Shown here piece after piece: positions 14,937 through 24,137 of a stretch of DNA of 35,883 nucleotides. Each line of letters opens with the position of its first letter. Position 1 is the first letter of the stretch. The notes under the pieces were generated by a model. That model did not search any database. It was not told where the DNA came from and saw only the letters and a list, made by a program, of their open reading frames with translations. Origin of the DNA: Verrucomicrobiota bacterium (GTDB lineage Bacteria; Verrucomicrobiota; Verrucomicrobiia; Verrucomicrobiales; Akkermansiaceae); contig JAPLUI010000089.1 of NCBI GenBank assembly GCA_026397725.1, positions 1-35,883 on the forward strand, given 5' to 3'. A program made the position numbers and the translations under genes.

Positions 14937-17762
14937 ATGCCAGCCCGCAGGAAATCAAGCCCGCCGCCCGCCGCGCCGCAGGCGTATTCGCACCCGGAGG
15001 CTTCCTCGCCCGCGCGGCCGGAAATCGGGGCGCAGGCGCATTTCAAGAAGTCCAAGACTCCCGCAACCTACCGTTACGATTCATCGCTGGCCCCGGATCT
15101 TTGCTGGGATGAGGAAAACCCGGCGCGGGTGACCGGCGAATGGTTGCTGGCCTGCCTGGAGGCGGCGGCGAAACTCAAGGCTCCGCACGTTTTCGGCGAA
15201 CCGCGGAAGCTGCTGGCGGCGGATGGCTCGGTGGTGGCAACCTGCGACGGGCTAACGGACGGAGTGCGACAACTCCGGGCGTTGGGGTCACCCTTCCTCA
15301 ACTGGAGCGGCAAGGCCGAGCGACCGTCCTTCCAGGTGCCGACCCTGCCGCTCTTCATCCATGAGCGGCTCTCCACCCGCGCCATCCTCGCCACCCTGGC
15401 CGGCCACAAGCGTGACAAGCAGGACGATTTCCTCACCTCTCTGTTCGGGGCCAACGAGCGCCCGCTCCACGAGCAAGTGCTCAAAGCCTACGAATACCCC
15501 GACCAATGGGTCAACCGCATGATCCTCGGCGATTCGCTGGTGGTCATGAATTCCCTGCTCCAGTTTGAAAACCTCGCCGGGCAGGTCCAGATGATTTATA
15601 TCGATCCGCCCTACGGCGTGAAGTTCGGCTCCAACTTCCAGCCCTTCATTCGCAAGCGCGACGTCAAACACAACGAGGACGAGGACTTCACCCGTGAACC
15701 CGAAATGGTCCAGGCCTACCGCGACACCTGGGAACTCGGCCTCCACTCGTACCTCAGCTACCTCCGCGACCGACTCCGCGTCGCCCGCGATTTGTTAGCC
15801 GACTCCGGCTCCGTCTTCGTCCAAAGCTCCGACGAAAACCTCCACCATGTGAGGGAAGTTATGGATGAGGTGTTCGGAGCGGATAACTCATGCGGGCTCA
15901 TTGCATTCCGAACCACAGGAGGTCAGAGCCATTCACTGCTTGCTACTTCAACTGATTTCCTCCTCTGGTTCGCAAAGGACAAATCCCGGGCAAAATCGCA
16001 GTTTTCAAATCCAACGATTCCAAAGCTTGGCGGCAAGCGTGATGGTTCAGGCCAGTACACGATGATTGAGCCACCTGATTACTCGCAGCCTCCACGGCAG
16101 ATGAACCATGACGAATTGGATGGTGTGGAAGCCATTCCTGAAGGTTGGCGAATTCTGGCACACGATACTCTTTATTCCCAAGGTGCTCCCAGCGCTCGAT
16201 CCGAAGGCGAATTCCCATGGCATGGGCAAACCTTCAGGTGTCCGCCCAATACCCACTGGAAGCCAGGAGTGAAATCCGGAGGCATGAAGCAATTGGCAGA
16301 TGCCAATCGGTTGATGATTGTTGGAAATACGTTGCGGTATAAGCGATACGTCGATGATTATCCTTGCTATGAACTTGATAATGTGTGGAACGACACTGCC
16401 ATTAGTGGATTTGCTCGCAAGAAAGAATATGTGGTCGAAACCAGCGCAAAGGTTGTCGAACGTTGCCTTTTGATGACAACCAAACCTGGCGATCTGGTGA
16501 TTGACCCCACCTGCGGCAGCGGCACCACCGCCTACGTGGCGGAGCAATGGGGACGGCGCTGGATCACCTGCGACACCAGCCGGGTGCCGCTCGCTTTGGC
16601 CCGGCAGCGGATTCTAACTGCGACCTTCGGCTATCACGAGTTGAAGGATGAATCGCGCGGCCCGCTCGGCGGCTTTGTTTACCAACGGAAGCAGAACAAG
16701 AAGGGCGAGGAGGTCGGCGGCATCGTGCCGCACATCACGCTCAAGAGCATCGCCAACAACGAACCGCCGCAGGAAGCAGTGTTGGTGGATCGCCCGGAGA
16801 CGGTGCATGGCATCACGCGGGTAAGCGGCCCCTTTGTCTTTGAGGCGACGATTCCCACGGCAGAGGGCTTGGACGAGGATCAAGTGACGCCGGGGATCCA
16901 GTGCGAAGCCTATCAGATCCATGTCGAGCGCATGACCGAAGTGCTGCGCCGCGCGCCGGTACTGCGCCTGCCCGGCAAGCAGACCATTACGCTCAAGCAG
17001 ATCCGCCCGCCGGCCAAGACGCTGACACTCTCCGCCGAGGCGATCATTGAAGGGAGCGCGGGCTTGCAGCCCGCTTCAGAAGCCAAGCACCGGCACGCTG
17101 CCGGTGCCACGACTGAAGCCGTGGCCATCCTCTTTGGTCCCGACAACGGCGCCATTTCCGAACGCATGGTGCGCGAGGCCTGGAACGAGGCGGGCTTGAA
17201 GCACTACACCCGGCTGTTTGTCATCGGCTTCGGCATCGATCCCAAGGCCCGCGAGTTCATCGACAACGCGGCCACAATCGGCATCCCCGCGTTCTATCTG
17301 CAGGCAACCATGGACCTGCAGATGGGCGACTTGCTCAAGAACATGCGCAGCAGCCACGTCTTCAGCGTCTGCGGCCTGCCCGACGTCGCCGTGCGCAAGG
17401 CCACACCCGGACCTAACAAAGCCGAGCGCTGGCAGGTCGAGTTGTTAGGATTGGAAACCTTCGACCCGGTGACCATGGATGCGGATTCCGTGACCGGCAA
17501 GGAAGTGCCCGCCTGGTTCCTGGACACGGATTACAACGGCATGGTCTTCCGCGTCCACCAGGCCTTCTTCCCGCGCACCGGGGCCTGGGAAAAGCTCAAG
17601 AAGAGCCTCAAAGTCGAGTTCGAGGACGGCGTCTGGGGCCACCTCGCCGGCACCACCAGCGCCCCCTTCGAACCCGGCGACCAACGCCGCATCGCCGTCA
17701 AAGTCATCGATCCCCGCGGCAACGAATTGCTGGCGGTGAAGAAATTGGAGGACACAAAATGA
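14937..17762 (+). CDS. mod: Type III-like DNA methyltransferase (Mod), beta-class
   Basis: This 941-residue protein is the modification subunit. The catalytic DPPY motif ([11 protein letters not shown], about 223-226) precedes the SAM-binding motif [10 protein letters not shown] (from about 523). That is the beta-class order typical of Type III Mod and related N6-adenine or N4-cytosine enzymes. The region between them is the target-recognition part. Downstream, residues 560-940 form a long C-terminal region. In frame at about residues 706-731 the protein carries an inserted-looking palindromic element (see 17058-17125). The stop overlaps the start of the next gene (ATGA), so it is the first gene of a coupled operon ending with res. 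Confidence 0.9.
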   Translation: MPARRKSSPPPAAPQAYSHPEASSPARPEIGAQAHFKKSKTPATYRYDSSLAPDLCWDEENPARVTGEWLLACLEAAAKLKAPHVFGEPRKLLAADGSVVATCDGLTDGVRQLRALGSPFLNWSGKAERPSFQVPTLPLFIHERLSTRAILATLAGHKRDKQDDFLTSLFGANERPLHEQVLKAYEYPDQWVNRMILGDSLVVMNSLLQFENLAGQVQMIYIDPPYGVKFGSNFQPFIRKRDVKHNEDEDFTREPEMVQAYRDTWELGLHSYLSYLRDRLRVARDLLADSGSVFVQSSDENLHHVREVMDEVFGADNSCGLIAFRTTGGQSHSLLATSTDFLLWFAKDKSRAKSQFSNPTIPKLGGKRDGSGQYTMIEPPDYSQPPRQMNHDELDGVEAIPEGWRILAHDTLYSQGAPSARSEGEFPWHGQTFRCPPNTHWKPGVKSGGMKQLADANRLMIVGNTLRYKRYVDDYPCYELDNVWNDTAISGFARKKEYVVETSAKVVERCLLMTTKPGDLVIDPTCGSGTTAYVAEQWGRRWITCDTSRVPLALARQRILTATFGYHELKDESRGPLGGFVYQRKQNKKGEEVGGIVPHITLKSIANNEPPQEAVLVDRPETVHGITRVSGPFVFEATIPTAEGLDEDQVTPGIQCEAYQIHVERMTEVLRRAPVLRLPGKQTITLKQIRPPAKTLTLSAEAIIEGSAGLQPASEAKHRHAAGATTEAVAILFGPDNGAISERMVREAWNEAGLKHYTRLFVIGFGIDPKAREFIDNAATIGIPAFYLQATMDLQMGDLLKNMRSSHVFSVCGLPDVAVRKATPGPNKAERWQVELLGLETFDPVTMDADSVTGKEVPAWFLDTDYNGMVFRVHQAFFPRTGAWEKLKKSLKVEFEDGVWGHLAGTTSAPFEPGDQRRIAVKVIDPRGNELLAVKKLEDTK
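15845..16495 (+). other. Low-GC segment inside mod, likely target-recognition domain
   Basis: Base composition drops sharply inside mod. The line at 15721-15780 is 41/60 GC, whereas 16021-16080 is 32/60 and 16381-16440 is 26/60, and GC recovers at about 16500. Codon choice changes in the same stretch, and it contains no GTTAG or CTAAC motif, unlike both flanks. It lies exactly between the catalytic and SAM motifs, where the specificity domain of this enzyme class resides. The likely cause is replacement of this domain by recombination. Confidence 0.65.
17058..17125. repeat. Three-hairpin palindromic element inside the mod coding sequence
   Basis: Three consecutive stems lie in 68 bases. GCGGGCT/AGCCCGC (58-64, 68-74) surrounds TGC. 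GCACCGGCA/TGCCGGTGC (87-95, 99-107) surrounds CGC. GCCACG/CGTGGC (106-111, 120-125) closes the set, sharing two bases with the previous stem. The reading frame stays open and encodes a bland linker ([20 protein letters not shown]). Such compact tandem hairpins are normally intergenic in this phylum, so an in-frame insertion is likely. Confidence 0.7.
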
Positions 17763-18721
17763 ATGCGAAACACATCACGAACCTGATCATCCGGAATTTC
17801 CGTGGATTCGAGGATTTGGAGCTATCCGGCTTGCAGGCGGTGAATCTAATCGTCGGGGAGAATAATTCCGGGAAGACATCGTTTCTCGAAGCTCTTGCCG
17901 CTGTCGCCAACCCGCAGGCATTCCAGCAACTTCCCGGACTCTTTCGTGCCAACGAGAGCCACTCGAACCCTCGGTTTTTCCGCTGGGTGCTGCGAGACGC
18001 GCCAGACGTCGTTGAGGGCTTCATCGAAGCCACCGGGCCCGAACTCGGGAACCGCATCAACTTCTACCCCAAGATGCCGCCCAATCCGGCACCAGATGCA
18101 CATGTGCATCAGTCTGCCCGTCTTCAAGCGTTCGCGAGCCCGTCGTCGAAAGAACTCCGCTGCTGCGCGGTTTCGGTCCACCACGGCACGCCGGACTCGC
18201 TCGTCAAGAGCTTCGGGGATGCCGTCCGTCCGAGTGCCGGAGAGGAGATCATGCACGAGGTGCTGCGAGCGGTCGATCCCAGGATCAAGCGCATCCGGGT
18301 GGACCCCACCGAGCACGGCAACATCATTGCGGTGGATGTGGGACTCTCCGAGAGCATCCCGCTCTCCCAGGCGGGTCAGGGCATTTTCCGGCTGGTCGCC
18401 ATTTTGTCCGTTCTGTTGGGAATGAAGCCGCAGCTCTGTGTCATTGATGAAATCGAAAACGGCATCCATTACACGGCCTTGCCGCGGATGTGGCGGGGGC
18501 TCGCCAAGGTTTCCGAACTGTTGGGCATCCAGATTTTCGCGACGACGCACAGCAAGGAGTGTCTCGAAGCAGCCCACCGGGTATTCTGCGCCGAGGATGA
18601 GGCCAGAGTCCGGGACCTCGCCGTGATTCAGATCATGCGGGTACACGAAAGGATCATGGCCCGGACTCTCGACGAGGAACATATTGAGGCGGCCGTGGAA
18701 ATCGACATCGAACTGCGCTGA
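17759..18721 (+). CDS. AAA ATPase, OLD/RecF-SMC-like, embedded in R-M operon
   Basis: This 320-residue protein has ABC/SMC-type ATPase features. Walker A is GENNSGKTSFLEAL (from about residue 33). The signature-like SQAGQGIFRLVAIL comes next, then Walker B LCVIDEIENGIHY and the H-loop FATTHSKEC. The N-terminus IRNFRGFEDLEL is the usual start of OLD/AAA_15/AAA_21 proteins. It lacks a nuclease domain of its own. The next gene, 3 bases downstream, encodes a TOPRIM-like protein, so the two look like a split OLD nuclease, as in PARIS (AriA/AriB). It starts within the stop of mod (ATGA), so it is expressed with the methyltransferase. Confidence 0.85.
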   Translation: MNAKHITNLIIRNFRGFEDLELSGLQAVNLIVGENNSGKTSFLEALAAVANPQAFQQLPGLFRANESHSNPRFFRWVLRDAPDVVEGFIEATGPELGNRINFYPKMPPNPAPDAHVHQSARLQAFASPSSKELRCCAVSVHHGTPDSLVKSFGDAVRPSAGEEIMHEVLRAVDPRIKRIRVDPTEHGNIIAVDVGLSESIPLSQAGQGIFRLVAILSVLLGMKPQLCVIDEIENGIHYTALPRMWRGLAKVSELLGIQIFATTHSKECLEAAHRVFCAEDEARVRDLAVIQIMRVHERIMARTLDEEHIEAAVEIDIELR

Positions 18722-18724
18722 GCC

Positions 18725-19369
18725 ATGAAGGTCATCCCAGAAGAAGCCGAGTGCGACCGAATTCTGATCGTGGAGGGATACAGCGACCTGCATTTCTGCG
18801 CTGCCTTCCTCCGCCATCTGGGGCGCCTTGAAGGTGTTTTCATCAGGAATTTCGGCGGCAAGGACAACATCTTGAAGAGGATCGCACTTGACGCCGAGTT
18901 CTCACCGCAGCGACTCGCCGGCAAACGGGCCATCGGAATTCTGGTCGATGCTGACGATGACCCGCGTGGCACGGCCCAATCGCTCGGGGATTTGCTGCGG
19001 GACGTCACCGGGCGCGAGTTGCACGAGGGGGAATGGAGCGAGGGCAAGCCCCAGTTTGGATTCTTTGTCACGCCGGACGGCACGAATCCGGGCGAACTCG
19101 AGACGCTGGTCTGGAATGTCTGGGCGGGAAGACCGGCACATGCTGCCGGAAAGGAATCCGTGCTGACTCATCTGAAGAACATGGAGGGTGCCGGTTGGCC
19201 TGCCAAGAGTCCCGACAAAGCGAGGATTGGAGCGTTTCTGGCCGCCGCCTACGATGAAGACCCTCGCTTGGGACCCGGCGCGCGGGAGGGATTGTTCGAC
19301 TTTGACGATCCGGGATTCGCGCGGCTCCGGAGGTTCCTGATGGAATTCACCGATCCAACCGCAAGCTGA
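18725..19369 (+). CDS. TOPRIM-type (DUF3226-like) putative nuclease partner of the ATPase
   Basis: This 214-residue protein has ILIVEGYSDLHFCAAFLRHL near the N-terminus, where the Glu of the IVEG motif is the first TOPRIM acidic residue, and IGILVDADDDPRG about 60 residues later, the D-x-D motif. FFVTPDGTNPGELETLVW follows, typical of the DUF3226/DUF4435 group. In PARIS-like systems the ATPase holds such a TOPRIM protein and releases it as an active nuclease on sensing a phage trigger. The assignment to DUF3226 is from memory of the motif pattern; nuclease activity is inferred. The gene is directly coupled to the ATPase upstream (3-base gap) and the zinc-ribbon gene downstream (2-base gap). 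Confidence 0.75.
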   Translation: MKVIPEEAECDRILIVEGYSDLHFCAAFLRHLGRLEGVFIRNFGGKDNILKRIALDAEFSPQRLAGKRAIGILVDADDDPRGTAQSLGDLLRDVTGRELHEGEWSEGKPQFGFFVTPDGTNPGELETLVWNVWAGRPAHAAGKESVLTHLKNMEGAGWPAKSPDKARIGAFLAAAYDEDPRLGPGAREGLFDFDDPGFARLRRFLMEFTDPTAS

Positions 19370-19371
19370 CC

Positions 19372-19560
19372 ATGTGCAGGAAAATGACAGCCAGTGAGCA
19401 GGAACAGGGCTACGCAGTCTGCGAATGCGGCAAGTTCGCATACGTCTTTCGTGCTGAATTGCTGCGATTCAAACCCAAGGATTACCATGGCGAGTTGTGT
19501 CCTGATTGCGATCAGTGGACCTGTTCGCTTGAGGTTGTCGAGCCTGTGAAGCTGCGATGA
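19372..19560 (+). CDS. Small zinc-ribbon-like protein within R-M operon
   Basis: This 62-residue protein has a first Cys pair in YAVCECGKFAYV and a second in ELCPDCDQWTC, a treble-clef or zinc-ribbon arrangement. An internal ATG at 19384 could be the true start. It sits 2 bases after the TOPRIM gene and 25 bases before res. I do not recognise a named family. A DNA-binding or adaptor role in the defence operon is possible. Its short length and tight spacing make it likely to be real. Confidence 0.65.
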   Translation: MCRKMTASEQEQGYAVCECGKFAYVFRAELLRFKPKDYHGELCPDCDQWTCSLEVVEPVKLR

Positions 19561-19585
19561 ATCAGGCCCAACAAAAGGCACGAGA

Positions 19586-22500
19586 ATGAGTGGCTTCGAA
19601 GTTCCGGAACCGATTTTGAATTCTCCCTTCGCGGAGCCGCAGGAACATTGGTGGATCATGGAAGGGCAGAGGCCGGAACGCCGCACGGGCCGGCGGCCGG
19701 CGATGTATTATTATCGCGAGCCCGGGCGGGATCCGACCGGCAAGGGTGGCTATCACATCGAACTCAAGCGCGTGAACCAGCTTCGCGAGCGTTTGAAGGC
19801 ATGGCGGGATCAAGGATGGCCAGGGGTGACGCGGACGACGCGCGATTTGTTACTTCACTGGCGCAGCGAGGAGCGCGAGAAGCGTTTGTTCTTTGCGCAG
19901 ATTGAGGCGGCGGAGACGGTCATTTTCCTAACCGAAGCGCGGGCGGACTTTTTGCAGGGCATCGGGATTCCGCGGGACGAGCCCACCGAAGAGGAGCAGG
20001 CCCAGGGGTATGCCGGCTTTCTCCGTTATGCCTGCAAGATGGCGACGGGTGCGGGCAAGACGACGGTGATGGGATTGCTGGCCGCATGGAGCATCCTGAA
20101 CAAGGCGCAAAACCGCGGCGACGCAAGGTTTTCCGACGTGGTGCTGATTGTTTGTCCCAACGTGACGATCCGCGCCCGCCTGCGGGAACTCGACCCCGCA
20201 AGCGGTGAGAGCAGTCTCTATGTCACCCGGGATCTGGTGCCTGAAAAACTGCGCGGGCTACTTCTGCAAGGGCGCGTGTTGGTGATGAATTGGCATCACT
20301 TCTCGCCGCGTGCTCCCCTAACGGCCGGGGACGGTGGCAAGGTTGTCAAGGCGGGCAGGCCTGAAACAACCACCGAAACCATTCGCATCGGCGGGAAAAA
20401 CGACACCAAGCGCGGCACGCGCTGGCTGACCCGGGAGACGCTTTTCCAACAGATCGCCAACGGCATGGTCACGATCAGGGAAGGCGATCCGGATCGCGAC
20501 ATGGTGCTCAAGATCGAATCGACGCGCTACCTTGAGAGCGACACGGCGCTGGTCAACCGGGTGCTGAAGTCGGCGAAAGGCAAGAAGAACATTCTCGTCT
20601 TCAACGATGAAGCCCATCATGCCTATCGGGTGAATGTGGAGCGTCCCGAAGAGTGGGAGGACATGGACGCGGAGGATCGCGAGGCGTGGCTTTCAGACAA
20701 GACCGAGGCCACCATCTGGGTGGATGGGCTGGACCGCATCCAGAAACTGCGCGGGATCAACAAGTGCATCGATCTATCAGCGACACCGTATTTCCTGAAC
20801 CGCGTGGGCCAGGAGGCTAACCGGCCGTTTCCCTGGGTGGTGAGCGATTTCGGACTGATTGATGCGATCGAAAGCGGTTTGGTGAAGATTCCTCAACTGG
20901 CAATTCGCGACAACACCGGCACGGAGATTCCGGGATACTTCAACATCTGGGAATGGATCATGCAGCCGGGTCGCCTGACCGCACGCGAGCGGGGCGGCAG
21001 CCGCGCGAATCCAAAACCGGAAGCGATCCTGAAGTGGGCGCATACGCCCATCGCGATGCTCGGCGGACTGTGGGAAAAATCGCTGGCCGAATGGCAGGAG
21101 TCCGTGGATGAGAAGCGCCCGCCGGTGTTCATCCTCGTCTGCAAGAACACGGCGCTGGCCAACGTGATCCACGATTGGCTGGCCAATGGGAGATGTCCGG
21201 TCGGGATTCCGCCATCGATGCTCGACGAGTTCCGCAACACGTCTGACCACTATCGCACCATCCTGGTTCACTCCAAGATTGTGGAGGATGCGGATGGGAG
21301 CGCGAACAAGAGCGATGAAAACCACTGGATGCGTCATACGCTGGATACGGTTGGGCGCCTCGACTGGCCGCGGGACTCGATGGGACGGGACATGTTTCCG
21401 GAGGGGTTTGTGGATCTGGCAGACAAACTGAAACGTCCACTCCATCCGCCAGGCCGGGATGTCCGCTGCATCGTGAGTGTGGCGATGCTAACAGAAGGTT
21501 GGGACTGCAGCACGGTGACGCATGTGATCGGTCTGCGGCCGTTCATGTCCCAGCTTCTTTGCGAGCAGGTGGTGGGCCGCGCCTTGCGCCGCGCCAGCTA
21601 CGAACCGGATGAGCGCGGAAAGATGCGGGAAGAAGTGGCGCAGGTGTTCGGCGTGCCGTTCCAGTTGATCCCATTCAAGGCGAATACCACAGGTCCGCCA
21701 CCGCCTCCCCCGCAACGCCACCATGTGCGCAGCCTGCCGGAACGGGCCCACTTGGAGATCCGTTTTCCGCGCGTGGAGGGTTACGTCCAGGAGGTTCGCA
21801 ACCGCATCACCTTGAAGTGGGACCAGGTGCCGTCGCTGGTAATCGATCCCTTGAACGTTCCGGCGGAGGTGGAGATGAAGGGACTGAGCTTTTCGGAACA
21901 GGGACGGCCATCATTGTTAGGACCCGGCAAGCTCAGCGAGGCCTCACTGAAGGAATTCCGCGAACACCGACGGGTGCAGGAATTGGTTTTTGAGGCTGCG
22001 GCATCCTTGACCCGCGAATATCGCAGCCAGAGCCGATGCGAAATTCCGGCAGCGACACTTTTTCCGCAACTCGCCAAGCTGGTCCGCGAATATGTCGGAA
22101 GATGTGTGACCGTCCAGCCTCCTGCTGATTTGAAGGATCTCTTCCTGTCGCCTTACTATGGGTGGTTGGTGGAAATCCTGCGGGAATATCTGAAGGGCGA
22201 CACCACCGCAGGCGAGGCTCCGGAGTTGCCTTTGCTGGAACAATCACGGGGTCAGGGTTCGACCTCTGAGGTGGATTTCCGGACCGAACGCGATGTTAGG
22301 GAGGTGATGAAGAGTCACCTCAACCAGGTGGTGGCCGATACCAAGCCATGGGAACAATCCGCCGCATATCTAATCGACACCCATCCCCGCGTGGAGGCTT
22401 TCGTGAAAAACTCCGGGCTGGGATTTGGGATTCCCTATTTCCACAACGGGGAACCACACGATTTCGTTCCGGATTTCATCATCCGCTTCAAGCAGCGTGA

Positions 22501-22684
22501 GGACTTCCACCTGATTCTCGAAACGAAGGGCTACGACAAATTGCGCGGAGTGAAGGAAGCCGCCGCCAAGCGCTGGTGTGCGGCGGTCAACGCACACGGC
22601 GGCCTCGGGACCTGGGATTTCAAGATGGTGAACGGGCCGGGCCAGGTGGCGGCAGCACTTCAGAAAGGCGGGAGCCAGTCATGA
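19586..22684 (+). CDS. res: Type III-like restriction endonuclease subunit (Res), SF2 helicase-nuclease
   Basis: This 1032-residue protein has a helicase core with Walker A ATGAGKTT (153-160), DEAH-type box NDEAHHA (D341-H344), motif III SATP (398-401) and motif VI QVVGRALRR (661-669). A C-terminal PD-(D/E)xK nuclease is visible as PDF ... LILETKGYD (D963, E979, K981). The N-terminus EPILNSPFAEPQEHWWIMEG and its length resemble the BPTD_3080-type restriction endonuclease family that pairs with Mod-like methyltransferases. The subunit should translocate on unmodified DNA and cut it. The intervening ATPase, TOPRIM and zinc-ribbon genes are the odd feature of this operon. Confidence 0.9.
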   Translation: MSGFEVPEPILNSPFAEPQEHWWIMEGQRPERRTGRRPAMYYYREPGRDPTGKGGYHIELKRVNQLRERLKAWRDQGWPGVTRTTRDLLLHWRSEEREKRLFFAQIEAAETVIFLTEARADFLQGIGIPRDEPTEEEQAQGYAGFLRYACKMATGAGKTTVMGLLAAWSILNKAQNRGDARFSDVVLIVCPNVTIRARLRELDPASGESSLYVTRDLVPEKLRGLLLQGRVLVMNWHHFSPRAPLTAGDGGKVVKAGRPETTTETIRIGGKNDTKRGTRWLTRETLFQQIANGMVTIREGDPDRDMVLKIESTRYLESDTALVNRVLKSAKGKKNILVFNDEAHHAYRVNVERPEEWEDMDAEDREAWLSDKTEATIWVDGLDRIQKLRGINKCIDLSATPYFLNRVGQEANRPFPWVVSDFGLIDAIESGLVKIPQLAIRDNTGTEIPGYFNIWEWIMQPGRLTARERGGSRANPKPEAILKWAHTPIAMLGGLWEKSLAEWQESVDEKRPPVFILVCKNTALANVIHDWLANGRCPVGIPPSMLDEFRNTSDHYRTILVHSKIVEDADGSANKSDENHWMRHTLDTVGRLDWPRDSMGRDMFPEGFVDLADKLKRPLHPPGRDVRCIVSVAMLTEGWDCSTVTHVIGLRPFMSQLLCEQVVGRALRRASYEPDERGKMREEVAQVFGVPFQLIPFKANTTGPPPPPPQRHHVRSLPERAHLEIRFPRVEGYVQEVRNRITLKWDQVPSLVIDPLNVPAEVEMKGLSFSEQGRPSLLGPGKLSEASLKEFREHRRVQELVFEAAASLTREYRSQSRCEIPAATLFPQLAKLVREYVGRCVTVQPPADLKDLFLSPYYGWLVEILREYLKGDTTAGEAPELPLLEQSRGQGSTSEVDFRTERDVREVMKSHLNQVVADTKPWEQSAAYLIDTHPRVEAFVKNSGLGFGIPYFHNGEPHDFVPDFIIRFKQREDFHLILETKGYDKLRGVKEAAAKRWCAAVNAHGGLGTWDFKMVNGPGQVAAALQKGGSQS

Positions 22685-22779
22685 GTGATTCAATCGCGGA
22701 GTTGACCGGGAGCATTCAGGCCTTGGTGGATGCGCCGGAATGGCGGCGGCATCACAATGTTAGAGACTCGGAACCATGA
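22681..22779 (+). CDS. 32-residue overlapping ORF, possible truncated gene
   Basis: An ATG at 22681 overlaps the res stop (ATGA) and reads MSDSIAELTGSIQALVDAPE and 12 further residues before a stop that overlaps the rsmH start (ATGA again). The double overlap is what coupled genes look like, and the N-terminus reads like a real protein start. It may be the stub of a further restriction-operon gene lost by deletion, with rsmH joined to the remnant. No family match is possible at this length. Confidence 0.4.
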   Translation: MSDSIAELTGSIQALVDAPEWRRHHNVRDSEP

Positions 22780-23804
22780 GCGACACCGGTGAGAGGCCGC
22801 CACGCCGCCCGCGCTACAGCGGCAGGAATCCCCGGAGCTTCGGGGAAAAATACAAGGAGAGCGACCCCGGGCGCTACCCGGAAACCGTGGCCAAGGTGCT
22901 CGCCTCGGGCAAAACCCCGGCCGGCTCGCATGTGCCGATTCTGGTGGAGGAATGTCTCGCCGCACTGGGCTTGCGGGCGGGCTGCATCGGCGTCGATGCC
23001 ACGCTCGGTTATGGCGGCCATGCGGCCAGGATTCTGGAACGCATCACGCCCGGCGGAAAATTGTTAGGACTGGATGTCGATCCGCTGGAACAACCGAAGA
23101 CCGCGGCGCGGCTGCGGGCGCTGGGCTTCGATGAATGCGTGTTTGAGGCGGTGCGCTCCAACTATGCCGGCCTCGCCAAAGTGTTGGCCGCACGCGGGAT
23201 CGAGGGGGTGGATTTCGTGTTGGCGGATCTCGGTTGCTCGTCGATGCAGTTTGATGATCCGGCGCGGGGCTTCAGTTTCAAGACTGCCGGGCCGCTGGAC
23301 ATGAGGATGAATCCGACCCGCGGTCTAACCGCCGCAGAGTGGTTGGCGAAGGTCCCGGCGGCCAAGTTGGCAAGCACGCTCCACGCGCATGCCGACGAGC
23401 CGCGGGCGGCGGACTTGGCGGCGGCGCTGGCCGGCCGGAGGTTTTCTAACACGTTGGCCCTGGCCGGGGCGGTGCGGGTGGCCGTTGCCGGACTTGATGG
23501 GGAGGCGGTGGACCTCACGGTGCGGCGGGTGTTTCAGGCGCTGCGGATTGCGGTGAACGAGGAGTTCACGGCGCTGGACGCGTTGTTGCGGGTGCTGCCG
23601 GATTGTTTGAAATCAGGCGGACGGGTGGCTGTTCTAACATTCCACTCCGGTGAGGACCGGCGGGTGAAGAAGGCGTTTCAAGCCGGGCTGCGCGATGGGG
23701 TTTATGTGGAGCTGAGTGAAGGCGTGATCACCGCCGGACCGGAGGAGCGCCGGCTCAATCCAAGGAGCAGCTCGGCCAAGCTGCGGTGGGCGATGCGGGC
23801 GTGA
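22776..23804 (+). CDS. rsmH: 16S rRNA (cytosine-1402-N4)-methyltransferase
   Basis: This 342-residue protein has SHVPILVEECLAAL, GVDATLGYGGHAARIL (SAM motif I) and LGLDVDPLE. Further on are FVLADLGCSSMQFDDPARGF, RRVFQALRIAVNEE, LTFHSGEDRRVKKAF and the C-terminal NPRSSSAKLRWAMR. All are RsmH signatures. The usual position of rsmH (mraW) is at the head of the dcw cell-division cluster with mraZ and ftsL, but here it follows a restriction operon and no dcw gene is near. The N-terminus has about 45 extra residues (RNPRSFGEKYKESDPGRYPE). A second copy elsewhere cannot be excluded. Confidence 0.92.
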   Translation: MSDTGERPPRRPRYSGRNPRSFGEKYKESDPGRYPETVAKVLASGKTPAGSHVPILVEECLAALGLRAGCIGVDATLGYGGHAARILERITPGGKLLGLDVDPLEQPKTAARLRALGFDECVFEAVRSNYAGLAKVLAARGIEGVDFVLADLGCSSMQFDDPARGFSFKTAGPLDMRMNPTRGLTAAEWLAKVPAAKLASTLHAHADEPRAADLAAALAGRRFSNTLALAGAVRVAVAGLDGEAVDLTVRRVFQALRIAVNEEFTALDALLRVLPDCLKSGGRVAVLTFHSGEDRRVKKAFQAGLRDGVYVELSEGVITAGPEERRLNPRSSSAKLRWAMRA

Positions 23805-23989
23805 CGGAAAAGCGGCTGCAGTCCGGCTTGTAATCGATCCGGGGAACCTGATCGCCCGCACGCTCGCCAGCCACCCCGCCACCATCGAGGACGTGAACGG
23901 TCGGGAAGCCGGCCTGCACCTCGCCCGCGAGTGGACTCGCTCGGTTGCCGACGCGTGCCCGCGTCGCCCTGCGGGCAGCCTATGGCTGG
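23805..23989 (+). other. Gene-free stretch with an unrecognised coding-like scrap
   Basis: A plus-strand frame reads LIARTLASHPATIEDVNGRE and then AGLHLAREW with GC-rich third positions, from about 23848 to 23937. It looks like a remnant of a real gene, but I do not recognise the family. It has no start, and the frame soon degenerates. Confidence 0.3.
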
Positions 23990-24115
23990 CTATCTCGCTC
24001 CGCTCGGTTGCCTACTCGTCCAGGTTCGGCTTTGGCGGTTTCGGGAGAAGAGCGCAAAACACCCTGACGCCGCAAGCAATATGCTTGATGTCGGTTCCGG
24101 CACATCGCAAATGAT
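23990..24115 (-). pseudogene. Remnant of a PEP-CTERM protein C-terminus
   Basis: A minus-strand frame reads DVPEPTSSILLAASGCFALF followed by SRNRQ. It has the V-P-E-P motif, a hydrophobic helix and a basic cluster, which together make up a PEP-CTERM sorting signal recognised by exosortase. A 23-residue tail follows the basic cluster, where genuine signals end. The passenger domain is missing. The scrap supports a Verrucomicrobiota-type host. Confidence 0.55.
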
Positions 24116-24137
24116 CGACTTCGTCGATGCAAGGACT

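Noticed and set aside
17846..18817. 323-codon minus-strand frame opposite the AAA ATPase
   Set aside because: The opposite strand encodes Walker A and B and H-loop motifs; this frame has none.
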